In this document: piece by piece, positions 13,971 through 23,595 of the stretch
How positions within the stretch are numbered: position 1 is the stretch's first letter
Layout of the letters: each line of letters starts with the position of its first letter
Assembly (NCBI GenBank): GCA_032717465.1
Contig: CM064667.1
Location: 2,966,105 to 3,030,104, forward strand
Origin: Coenobita brevimanus
Taxonomy: Eukaryota > Arthropoda > Malacostraca > Decapoda > Coenobitidae
Length of the DNA stretch: 64,000 bases
Direction: 5' to 3'
The notes under the pieces: generated by a model
What the model saw: only the letters and a program-made list of their open reading frames with translations
Databases searched by the model: none
What the model was told of the DNA's origin: nothing
Program-made: the position numbers and the translations under genes

Positions 13971-14600
13971 CATGGTCGTGGTCGTCATGGTCGTGGTCGT
14001 CGTGGTCGTGGTCGTCGTGGTCGTGGTCGTCGTGGTCGTGGTCGTGGTCGTCGTGGTCGTGGTCGTGGTCGTCGTGGTCATGGTCGTGGTCGTGGTTGTC
14101 GTGGTCGTGGTCGTTGTGGTCGTGGTTGTCGTGGTCGTGGTTGTCGTGGTTGTCGTTGTTGTTGTCGTTGTTGTGGTCGTGGTCGTGGTCGTGGTCGTCG
14201 TGGTCGTGGTCGTGGTCGTGGTTGTGGTCGTCGTGGTCGTGGTCGTGGTCGTGATCGTGGTCATAGTTGTGGTCGTCGTGTTCGTCGTGGTCGTGGTCGT
14301 GGTCGTGGCCGTCGTCGTGGTCGTGATCGTCGTGGTCATAGTCGTGGTTGTGGTCGTGATTGTGGTTGTGGTTGTGGTTGTGGTTGTGGTCGTGGTGGTC
14401 GTGGTCGTGGTCGTGGTGGTCGTGGTCGTCGTGGTCGTGGTCGTGGTCGTGGTGGTCGTGGTCGTGGTGGTCGTGGTCGTGGTGGTCGTCGTCGTCGTCG
14501 TGGTCGTGGTGGTCGTCGTCGTGGTCGTGGTTCTGGTCGTCGTGGTCGTGGTCATGGTCGTCGTGGTCGTCATGGTCGTGGTCGTCGTGGTCGTGGTCGT
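9880..14600 (+). repeat. Higher-order repeat copy 2 of the triplet array
   Basis: GGT tract (9,885-9,945), CTCTCTCG (10,020), TGTCTGCGTGG (10,098), the CATTGTGG pair (about 10,250), CGTTATGG (about 10,430), GGT-rich tract (10,680-10,870), GTCATGGTCGTCG (about 10,965), GTTCTGGTCG (about 11,722), GTCCTGGTTTTGGTC (about 13,438) and CATGGTGGTGGTCG (about 13,680). These markers lie about 9.5 kb (left half) or 8.6 kb (right half) downstream of their copy-1 partners. The change in offset means about 0.9 kb was lost from copy 2, or gained in copy 1, between roughly 2.2 and 4.8 kb of copy 1. Confidence 0.6.
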
Positions 14601-15663
14601 GGTCATGTTCGTGGTCATGGTCGTCGTGGTCGTCGTGGTCGTGGTAATCGTGGTCGTGGTCGTCATGGTCGTCGTGGTCGTGGTTGTGGTCGTGGTCGTG
14701 GTCGTCGTGGCCGTGGTGGTGGTGGTGGTGGTGGTGGTGGTGGTGGTGGTGGTCGTGGTGGTGGTGGTGGTGGTCGTGGTCGTTGTCGTGGTCGTCGTTG
14801 TTGTCGTCGTGGTCGTCGTCATCGTGGTCATCGTCGTCGTGGTCGTCTCTCTCGTCGTGGTCGTCGTCGTTGTCGTGGTCGTGGTCATGGTCATGGTCGT
14901 GGTCGTGGTCGTGGTCGTTGTTGTTGTCTGCGTGGTCATCGTCGTCGTGGTCGTGGTCGTCGTCGTCGTCGTGGTCGTGGTGGTCGTGGTCGTGGTGGTC
15001 GTGGTCGTGGTGGTCGTGGTCGTGGTTCTGGTCGTCGTGGTCGTGGTCGTCGTGGTCGTGGTCGTGGTCGTGGTCGTCGTGGTCGTCGTGGTCGTGGTCG
15101 TCGTGGTCGTGGTCGTCGTTGTCGTGGTCGTTGTGGTCGTCGTGGTCGTGGTAATCGTGGTCGTGGTCGTCGTGGTCGTGGTTATCGTGGTCTGGGTCGT
15201 CATGGTCATCGTGGTCGTGGTTGTGGTCGTGGTCTTGGTCGTGGTCGTCGTGGTCGTGGTCGTGGTCGTCGTCTTCGTGGTCGTGGTGGTGGTGGTGGTC
15301 GTGGTGGTGGTGGTGGTGGTCGTGGTGGTGGTGGTGGTGGTCGTTGTTGTCGTCGTGGTCGTCGTCGTCGTGGTCGTCTTGCTCGTCATGGTCGTCGTCG
15401 TCGTGGTCGTCGTCGTCGTGGTCGTCTTGCTCGTCGTGGTCGTCGTCGTTGTCGTGGTCGTGGTCATGGTCATGGTCGTGGTCGTGGTCGTGGTCGTTGT
15501 CGTTGTCTGCGTGGTCATCGTCGTCGTGGTCGTGGTCGTGGTCGTGGTCGTCGTGGTCATGGTCGTGGTCGTGGTCGTCGTGGTCATGGTCGTGGTCGTG
15601 GTCGTCGTGGTCATGGTCGTGGTCATCGTCGTGGTCGTGGTCATTGTGGTCGTGGTCGTGGTC

Positions 15664-15698
<35 letters not shown>

Positions 15699-17430
15699 AG
15701 TGGTCATTGTGGTCGTGGTCGTGGTCATTGTGGTCGTGGTCGTGGTCGTGGTCATTGTGGTCGTGGTCGTGGTCGTAGTGGTCATTGTGGTCGTGGTCGT
15801 GGTCATTGTGGTCGTGGTCGTTGTCGTGGTCGTGGTCGTGGTCGTTGTCGTGGTCGTGGTCGTCGTCGTTGTCGTCGTGGTCATCGTCGTCGTGGTCATC
15901 GTCGTGGTCGTCGTCGTCTACGTGGTCGTGGTCGTGGTCGTGGTCGTCGTCATGGTCGTTATGGTCGTTGTGGTCGTGGTCGTGGTCGTGGTCGTGGTTG
16001 TGGTCGTAGTGGTGGTCGTGGTCGTGGTTTTGGTCGTGGTTTTGGTCGTGGTCATGGTCGTGGTCGTCGTCGTGGTCGTGGTCATCGTCGTGGTCGTGGT
16101 CGTGGTCGTCGTCGTTGTCATCGTGGTCATCGTCTTCGTGGTCGTGGTCGTGGTCGTCTTCGTGGTCGTGGTCGTGGTCGTGGTCGTCTTCGTGGTCGTC
16201 GTCGAGGTCGTGGTGGTGGTGGTGGTGGTCGTTGTGGTGGTGGTTGTCTTCGTGGTGGTGGTGGTGGTGGTGGTCGTTGTCGTGGTGGTGGTCGTTGTCG
16301 TGGTGGTGGTGGTGGTGGTCGTCGTCTTCGTCGTCGTCGTGGTGGTCGTAATCGTGGTGGTGGTGGTCGTCGTCGTGGTGGTGGTGGTCGTGGTCGGGGT
16401 CGTGGTGGTGGTCGTGGTCGGGGTCGTGGTGGTGGTCATGGTCGTCGTCGTGGTCGTAGTCGTGGTCGTCGTCGTGGTTGTGGTCGTGGTCGTCGTTGTG
16501 GTCGTGGTCATCATCGTCGTGGTCGTGGTCGTGGTCGTGGTCGTCATGGTCGTCGGGGTCGTGGTCGTGGTCGTGGTCGTGGTTGTCTTGGTCGTCGTCG
16601 TGGTCGTGGTCGTGGTCGTCGTCGTCGTTGTGGTCGTGGTCGTCGTGTTCGTGGCCGTCGTCGTGGTCGTGGCCGTCGTCGTGGTCGTGGTCGTCGTCGT
16701 CGTCATCGTGGTCGTGGTCGTGGTCGTGGTCGTCGTGGTTGTGGTCGTGGTCGTGGTTGTGGTCGTGGTTGTGGTCGTGGTCGTGGTCGTGGTCGTCGTG
16801 GTCGTGGTCGTCGTGGTCGTGGTCGTCGTGGTCGTCATCGTCGTCGTGGTCGTGGTCATCGTCGTTGTGGTCGTGGTGGTCGTGGTCGTGGTCGTGGTGG
16901 TCGTGGTCGTTGTGGTCGTGGTCGTGGTCGTGGTCGTTGTGGTCGTGGTCGTCGTGGTCGTGGTCGTTGTCGTAGTCGTGGTTGTGGTCGTCGTGGTCGT
17001 GGTCGTAGTCGTAGTCGTGGTTGTGGTCGTGATTGTGGTCGTGGTTGTGGTTGTGGTCGTGGTCGTGGTTGTGGTCGTGGTTGTGGTCGTGGTTGTGGTT
17101 GTGGTCGAGTTTGTCGTCGTGGTTGTGCTCGTCGTGGTCTTAGTTCTGGTCGTGGTCATGGTCGTGGTCGTTGTAGTCGTGGTTGTGGTCGTGGTCGTGG
17201 TCGCCTTCGTGGTCGTGGTCGTCATCGTCGTCGTGGTCGTCGTCGTCGTCGTGGTCATTGTCGTCGTTGTGGTCGTGGTCGTCGTGGTCGTTGTCGTCGT
17301 CGTGGTCGTCATCGTCGTTGTGGTGGTCGTGGTCGTGGTCGTGGTGGTCGTGGTCGTGGTCGTGGTGGTCGTGGTCGTGGTGGTCGTGGTCGTGGTGGTC
17401 GTGGTCGTGGTGGTCGTCGTGGTCGTCGTT

Positions 17431-17465
<35 letters not shown>

Positions 17466-17685
17466 CGTCGTGGTCGTGGTCGTCGTCGTCATAGTCGTAG
17501 TCGTGGTCGTCGTGGTCGTGGTTGTGGTCGTGGTCGTGGTTGTGGTCGTGGTTGTGGTCGTGGTCGTCGTTGTGGTCGTCGTGGTCGTGGTCGTCGTGGT
17601 CGTGGTCGTCGTCGTGGTCGTCGTCGTGGTCGTCATCGTCGTGGTCGTCGTCGTCGTCGTTGTGGTCGTGGTGGTCGTGGTCGTG

Positions 17686-17717
<32 letters not shown>

Positions 17718-17751
17718 TGTGGTCGTGGTCGTGGTCGTTGTGGTCGTGGTC

Positions 17752-17822
<71 letters not shown>

Positions 17823-18462
17823 TGTGGTCGTGGTTGTGGTCGTGGTTGTGGTCGTGGTCGTGGTCGTGGTTGTGGTCGTGGTTGTGGTCGTGGTTGTGGT
17901 CGTGGTCGTGGTCGTCGTGGTTGTGCTCGTCGTGGTCTTAGTTCTGGTCGTGGTCATGGTCGTGGTCGTTGTAGTCGTGGTTGTGGTCGTGGTCGTGGTC
18001 GCCTTCGTGGTCGTGGTCGTCATCGTCGTCGTGGTCGTCGTCGTGGTCGTGGTCATTGTCGTCGTTGTGGTCGTGGTCGTCGTGGTCGTTGTCGTCGTCG
18101 TGGTCGTTGTCGTCGTCGTGGTCGTCATCGTCGTTGTGGTGGTCGTGGTCGTGGTCGTGGTGGTCGTGGTCGTGGTGGTCGTGGTCGTGGTGGTCGTGGT
18201 CGTGGTGGTCGTCGTGGTCGTCATCGTCGTCGTGGTCGTGGTCGTCGTCGTGGTCGTCGTCGTCGTCGTTGTGGTCGTGGTCGTGGTCGTGGTCGTGGTT
18301 GTGGTCGTGGTTGTGGTTGTGGTCGTGGTCGTGGTCGTGGTCGTGGTTGTGGTCGTGGTTGTGGTCATGGTTGTGGTCGTGGTTGTGGTCGTCGTGGTTT
18401 TGGTTCTGGTCGTGGTCGTGGTCGTGGTCGTCGTCGTCGTGGTCGTGGTCGTCGTCGTCATG

Positions 18463-18493
<31 letters not shown>

Positions 18494-19282
18494 TCGTGGT
18501 CGTCGTCGTCGTCGTGGTCGTCGTCGTCATGGTCGTGGTCGTCGTGGTCGTGGTCGTCGTGGTCGTGGTCGTGGTCGTGGTCGTCGTGGTCGTGGTCGTG
18601 GTCGTCGTGGTCGTGGTCGTTGTCGTGGTCGTGGTCGTGGTCGTCGTGGTCGTGGTCGTCGTGGTCGTGGTTGTGGTCGTGGTCATCGTGGTCGTGGTCG
18701 TCGTGGTCGTGGTCGTCGTGGTCGTGGTCATCGTGGGTGTGGTGGTCGTGGTCGTGGTCGTCGTGGTCTTGGTCGTCGTGGTCGTGGTTGTCGTGGTCGT
18801 GGTTGTCGTGGTCGTGGTTGTTGTGGTCGTGGTTGTTGTGGTCGTGGTTGTTGTGGTCGTGGTTGTTGTGGTCGTGGTTGTTGTGGTCGTGGTCGTCGTG
18901 GTCGTGGTTGTGGTCGTGGTCGTGGTCGTGGTCGTGGTCATTGTGGTCATCATGGTCGTGGTCGTGGTGGTCGTGGTCGTCGTGGTCGTGGACGTGGTTG
19001 TGGTCGTGGTCGTTGTCCTTGTTTTGGTCATGGTTGTGGTCGTTGTGGTCTTGGTCATCATGGTCTTGGTCGTTGTGGTCTTGGTTGTGGTCTTGGTCGT
19101 GGTCGTCGTGGTCGTGGTCGTGGTCGTGGTCGTCGTGGTCGTGGTCGTGGTCGTGGTTGTGGTCGTCGTGGTCTTGATTGTGGTCGTGGTTGTGGTCGTG
19201 GTTGTGGTCGTGATCGTGGTCGTGGTTTTGGTCATAGTTGTGGTCGTCATGGTCTTGGTCATAGTTGTGGTCGTCGTGGTCT

Positions 19283-19325
<43 letters not shown>

Positions 19326-19480
19326 CGTGGTCATGATCATGGTGGTGGTCGTGGTGGTGGTCGTGGTGGTGGTCGTGGTGGTGGTCGCCGTCGTGGTCGT
19401 GGTCGTGGTCGTGGTCGTCGTGGTCGTCGTCGTCGTTGTCATTGTCATGGTCGTGGTCGTGGACGTGGTCGCTCGTCGTG
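14600..19480 (+). repeat. Higher-order repeat copy 3 of the triplet array
   Basis: CATGTTCG (about 14,605), GGT run (14,715-14,753), CTCTCTCG (14,845), TGTCTGCGTGG (14,926 and again 15,506), a phrase containing GGTTATCGTGGTCTGGGTCG (about 15,180, shared with 305), CATTGTGG markers (about 15,705-15,820), GGT-rich tract (16,205-16,440), GTCGTCGGGGTCG (about 16,550), GTTCTGGTCG (about 17,142 and 17,941), a GTCCTTGTTTTGG variant (about 19,015) and CATGGTGGTGGTCG (about 19,338). Most markers lie about 5.4-5.7 kb downstream of copy 2. The CTCTCTCG marker is about 4.8 kb downstream, which suggests a local duplication of about 0.6 kb near 15.2-15.5 kb. Confidence 0.6.
14715..14753 (+). repeat. (GGT)13 tract
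   Basis: Thirteen uninterrupted GGT units. Evenly spaced GG doublets are compatible with two-layer G-quadruplexes on the + strand. Mixed GGT-rich tracts of similar placement occur at 400-440, 1,200-1,380, 6,176-6,285, 6,800-6,860, 9,885-9,945, 10,680-10,870, 15,285-15,345 and 16,205-16,440. Confidence 0.9.
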
Positions 19481-19519
19481 GTCGTGGTTTTCGTCGTGGT
19501 CGTCTTCGTGGTCGTGGTC

Positions 19520-19554
<35 letters not shown>

Positions 19555-20667
19555 CATGGTCGTGGTCGTCGTGGTCGTGGTCGTGGTGATCGTGGTCGTG
19601 GTGATCGTGGTCGTGGTCGTGGTCGTCGTGGTCGTCGTGGTCGTGGTCGTCGTGGTCGTGGTCGTCGTGGTCGTCGTGGTCGTGGTTGTGGTCGTGGTCG
19701 TGGTCGTCGTGGTCGTGGTCGTGGTCGTCGTGGTCATGATCGTGTTCGTGGTTGTCGTGGTCGTGGTCGTTGTAGTCGTGGTTGTCGTGGTCGTGGTTGT
19801 CGTGGTCGTTGTGGTCGTGGTTGTCGTTGTCGTTGTTGTGGTCGTGGTCGTGGTTGTGGTCGTCGTGGTCTTGGTTGTGGTCGTGGTCGTGGTCATGGTC
19901 GTGGTCGTCGTGGTCGTCGTCGTGGTCGTGGCCGTCGTCGTGGTCGTGGCCGTCGTCGTGGTCGTGGCCGTCGTCGTGGTCGTGGCCGTCGTGGTGGTGG
20001 TGGTGGTGGTGGTGGTCGTGGTCGTGGTGGTGGTCGTCGTCATGGTCGTCGTGGTGGTGGTGGTGGTCGTGGTGTTGGTGGTGGTGGTGGTGGTGGTGGT
20101 CGTGGTCGTCGTCGTGGTCGTGGTCGTGGTCGTCGTCGTTGTGGTCGTCGTCGTGGTCGTCGTTGTGGTCGTCGTTGTTGTGGTCGTCGTCATGGTCGTG
20201 GTTGTGGTCGTGGTCGTCGTCTTGGTCGTGATTGTGGTCGTGGTCGTCGTCGTGGTCGTGGTTGTTGTCGTGGTCGTCGTCTTGGTAGTGGTCGTGGTCG
20301 TCGTAGTGTTGGTCGTGATCGTCGAGGTCGTGGTCGTCGTGGCCGTGGTCGTCGTGGTTTTGGTCGTCGTGGTGGTCGTGATCGTGGTGGTCATGGTCGT
20401 GGTGGTCGTGGTCGTGGTCGTCGTGGTCGTGTTCGTGGTCGTCGTGGTCGTCGTGGTCGTGGTCGTCGTGGTCGTGGTCGTGGTCGTCGTGGTCGTGGTC
20501 GTGGTCGTGGTCGTGTTCGTCGTTGTGGTCTTGGTCGTGGTCGTGGTCGTCGTGGTCGTGGTCGTGGTCGTGGTCTTGGTGGTCATGGTCGTGGTCGTGG
20601 TCGTCGTGGTTGTGGTCTTGGTCGTGGTCGTCGTGGTCGTGGTCGTGGTCGTGGTCGTCGTGGTCGT

Positions 20668-20724
20668 GGTGGTGGTGGTGGTGGTGGTGGTGGTGGTGGT
20701 GGTGGTGGTGGTGGTGGTGGTGGT
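20668..20724 (+). repeat. (GGT)19 tract, longest pure GGT run seen
   Basis: Nineteen uninterrupted GGT units, bounded by CGT on both sides and in register with the surrounding triplets. Candidate G-quadruplex former. Confidence 0.92.
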
Positions 20725-21391
20725 CGTGGTCGTGGTGGTGGTCGTGGTCGTGGTCGTCGTGGTGGTGGTCGTGGTCGTGGTCGTCGTGGTCGTGGTCGTG
20801 GTCGTCGTGGTCGTGGTCGTGGTCGTAGTCGTGGTGGTAGTCGTGGTCGTGGTGGTCGTCGTCGTGGTCGTCGTGGTGTTCGTCGTCGTCGTGGTCGTCG
20901 TCGTGGTCATCGTCGTTGTCGCCGTCGGGGTCATGGCCGTCGTCGTCGGGGTCGTGGTCGTCGTCGTCGTCGTCCTGGTCGTGGCCGTGGTCGTGGTCGT
21001 GGCCGTGGTCTTGGTCGCAGCCGTGTTCGTCGTCGTCGTCGTCGTCTTGGTCGTGGTCGTGGTGGTGGTCATGGTGGTGGTGGTGGTGGTCGTCGTCGTG
21101 GTCGTCGTCGTGGTCGTCGTCGTGGTCATCGTCGTGGTCGTCGTGGTAGTCGTGGTCGTCGTGGTCGTCGTCGTGGTCATCGTCGTCATTGTCGTTGGGG
21201 TCGTGGCCGTCGTGGTCGTGGTCGTCGTGGTCGTGGTCGTGGTCGTCGTCGTCGTCGTCGTCTTGGTCGTGGCCGTGGTCGTGGTCGTGGCCGTGGTCTT
21301 GGTCGTGGCCGTGTTCGTCGTCGTCGTCGTCGTCTTGGTCGTGGCCGTGGTCGTGGTCATGGCCGTGGTCTTCGTCGTGGCCGTGTTCGTC

Positions 21392-21428
<37 letters not shown>

Positions 21429-21444
21429 CCGTGGTCATGGTCGT

Positions 21445-21486
21445 GGTGGTGGTGGTGGTGGTGGTGGTGGTGGTGGTGGTGGTGGT
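21445..21486 (+). repeat. (GGT)14 tract
   Basis: Fourteen uninterrupted GGT units in register with neighbouring triplets. It is followed by further GGT-rich sequence to about 21,535. Confidence 0.9.
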
Positions 21487-21789
21487 CGTGGTGGTGGTCG
21501 TGGTCGTGGTGGTGGTCGTCGTCGTGGTGGTGGTCGTCGTCGTGGTCGTGGTGGTCGTGGTCGTGGTCGTCGTGGTCGTGGTCGTCGTCGTGGTCGTCGT
21601 CGATGTCATTGTCGTCGTCGTTGTCGGGGTCGTGGCCGTCGTGGTCGTGGTCTTGGTCGTGGTCGTGGTCGTCGTCGTCGTCGTCTTGGTCGTGGCCGTG
21701 GTCGTGGTCGTGGCCGTGGTCGTGGTCGTGGTCGTGGCCGTGGTCGTGGTCGTCTCCGTGGTCATGGTCGTGGTGGTGATTGTTGTCAT

Positions 21790-21825
21790 GGTGGTGGTGG
21801 TGGTGGTGGTGGTGGTGGTGGTGGT
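21790..21825 (+). repeat. (GGT)12 tract opening a GGT-dominated stretch
   Basis: Twelve uninterrupted GGT units. The next 350 bases, to about 22,190, remain mostly GGT with scattered CGT, CTT and AGT, the most G-rich part of the window. Confidence 0.88.
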
Positions 21826-22953
21826 CGTGGGTGTGGTGGTGGTCGTGGTCGTGGTGGTGGTCGTCGTCGTGGTGGTGGTCTTGGTGGTGGTGGTGGTCGT
21901 GGTGGTGGTGGTGGTCTTGGTGGTGGTGGTCGTCGTGGTGGTGGTCGTGGTGGTGGTGGTGGTCGTCGTGGTGGTGGTAGTCGTAATCGTCGTGGTGGTG
22001 GTCGTGGTCGTCGTGGTGGTGGTCGTGGTCGTGGTGGTGGTCGTAGTCATCGTCATCGTCGTGATCGTGGTGGTGGTCGTGGTGGTGGTGGTGGTCGTGG
22101 TGGTGGTCGTGGTGGTGGTCGTGGTGGTGGTCGTGGTGGTGGTCGTGGTCGTTGTGGTGGTGGTGGTGGTGGTGGTGGTGGTCGTCGTCGTGGTCGTCGT
22201 TGTCATGGTCGTGCTCGTCATGGTCGTTGTCGTGGTCGTCGTCGTGGTCGTCGTCGTCGTCGTGGTCATCGTCGTCGTCGTGGTTGTCATCATGGTCGTG
22301 GTTGTGGTCGTGGTCGTCGTCTTGGTCGTGGTCGTTGTCGTCGTAGTGGTGGTCGTGATCGAAGTGGTCGTGGTCGTCGTCGTGGTCGTGGTCGTGGTCG
22401 TCCTGGTCGTGGTGGTCGTGGTCGTGGTGGTCGTGGTCGTGGTGGTCGTGGTCGTGGTGGTCGTGGTCGTTGTGGTCGTGGTCGTCGTGGTCGTGGTCGT
22501 GGTCGTGGTGGTTTTCTTGGTCGTGGTGGTCGTGGTCGTGGTGGTCGTGGTCGTGGTGGTCGTGGTCGTGGTGGTCGTGGTCGTGGTGGTCGTGGTCGTG
22601 GTCGTGGTCGTGGTGGTCGTGGTCGTCGTGGTCGTGGTCGTCGTGGTCGTTGTCGTCGGGGTCGTGGCCGTCGTGGTCGTGGTCATGGTCGTGGTCGTGT
22701 TCGTCGTCGTAGTCGTCGTCTTGGTCGTGGCCGTGGTCATGGTCGTGGCCGTGGTCTTGGTCGTGGCCATGTTCGTCGTCGTCGTCGTCGTCTTGGTCGT
22801 GGCCGTGGTCGTGGTCGTGGCTGTGTTCGTCGTCGTGGTCGTGGTCGTGGCCGTGGTCGTGGTCGTGGCCGTGGTGGTGGTGGTGGTCGTGGTGGTGGTG
22901 GTGGTCGTGGTGGTGGTCGTGGTGGTGGTCGTGGTCGTGGTGGTGGTCCTTAA

Positions 22954-23536
22954 TACCATCACTGTCTAATGTAGGAAACATTCTTATACGCAAGGGGCAC
23001 TTGGCCTGATGAGGTTAAGAGGGCATGAGCAATGTGCCCATAATGGTCAATATACTGTAGCAGATGCATATATCTATTATTGTGCTAAGATCAACAGACA
23101 CCTAGCAGATACGGAAATGATTAAAAAAATACAAAAATCTCTTGATACAGTTAGATACATAAACAGATCGATAAATAAACCACCAGGGTGATAAAGAGAA
23201 AGATCGTTATGCAGACACAGAAAGACAAGGCGAACAGAGTGAAACAGATGCCTGTATATAAAGCAAGAACAATACCACAGTGCTTGTAAACAAAATGTAT
23301 TTATCTCTAAATGAGAATGGGTACTGTAGTCTTTAACTAACAGTAATCTGTCAAATAAGTAACTTCCTTCTTTACGTCCTTACATATGACGTCCTTGGCA
23401 TGAAGTAGTTAAGTAATGGAAGGGAAGTAGGGAATGGCATAGGGTGGGCAAGGAAGGCAAGGACAGAGGAACTGACAAGATTAAGGAACATTTCACTGTT
23501 AAATATGAAGCACACAGTTATGTGTAATGAAGCAAT

Positions 23537-23538
<2 letters not shown>
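22954..23538. other. Non-repetitive flank of the satellite, no gene seen
   Basis: Base composition changes at once from A-free triplets to balanced, A-rich sequence. I find no convincing coding frame, RNA gene or recognisable transposon here. A 60-codon frame at 23,009-23,191 has no recognisable features and I do not call it. Confidence 0.6.

Positions 23539-23594
<56 letters not shown>
23539..23594 (+). repeat. (CA)28 microsatellite
   Basis: Uninterrupted CA dinucleotides. Confidence 0.97.

Positions 23595-23595
<1 letters not shown>

Larger units (their letters stand above)
1..22953 (+). repeat. 23-kb triplet satellite array, basic unit TCGTGG
   Basis: The whole stretch is a string of NGT triplets, almost only CGT and GGT, with TGT, CAT, AGT, CTT and TTT as rarer variants. 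The + strand is therefore rich in G and T and nearly free of A. All three + frames stay open for kilobases (Val-only, Arg/Gly and Trp/Ser readings) and the minus strand reads as Thr-only or Asp/His. These are by-products of a stop-free repeat, not proteins. The triplet register is unbroken inside five blocks, with breaks near 2,368, 13,568, 13,820 and 19,470. The left end lies outside the window. I cannot tell whether it is centromeric, subtelomeric or interstitial. Assembly error in so simple a repeat is possible, but the ordered landmark motifs argue for real structure. Confidence 0.95.
19481..22953 (+). repeat. Divergent right sub-array with GGC triplets and long GGT runs
   Basis: Still NGT triplets, but GGC triplets now recur (GGTCGTGGCCGTGGTC type), as do GGGGTCGTGGCCGTCG phrases near 20,930, 21,197, 21,623 and 22,656, each followed by a CTTGGTCGTGGCCGTGG module. 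Pure GGT runs are longer and more frequent than upstream. The markers of copies 1-3 are not evident. This looks like an independently amplified edge sub-family. It stops at TGGTGGTGGTCC/TTAATACC, after which sequence is normal. Confidence 0.7.

Noticed and set aside
3..22953. Giant open frames of 400-3,750 codons (poly-Val, Arg/Gly-rich, Trp/Ser-rich; minus-strand poly-Thr and Asp/His-rich)
   Set aside because: All frames are open because no stop can be spelled from CGT and GGT triplets, and the sequences mirror repeat composition. There are no domains and no gene context. Arg/Gly text resembling RGG proteins is a reading of the same repeat.
1..22953. Telomeric repeat
   Set aside because: Arthropod telomeres are typically TTAGG; no such repeat is present and the TCGTGG unit contains no TTAGG variant.
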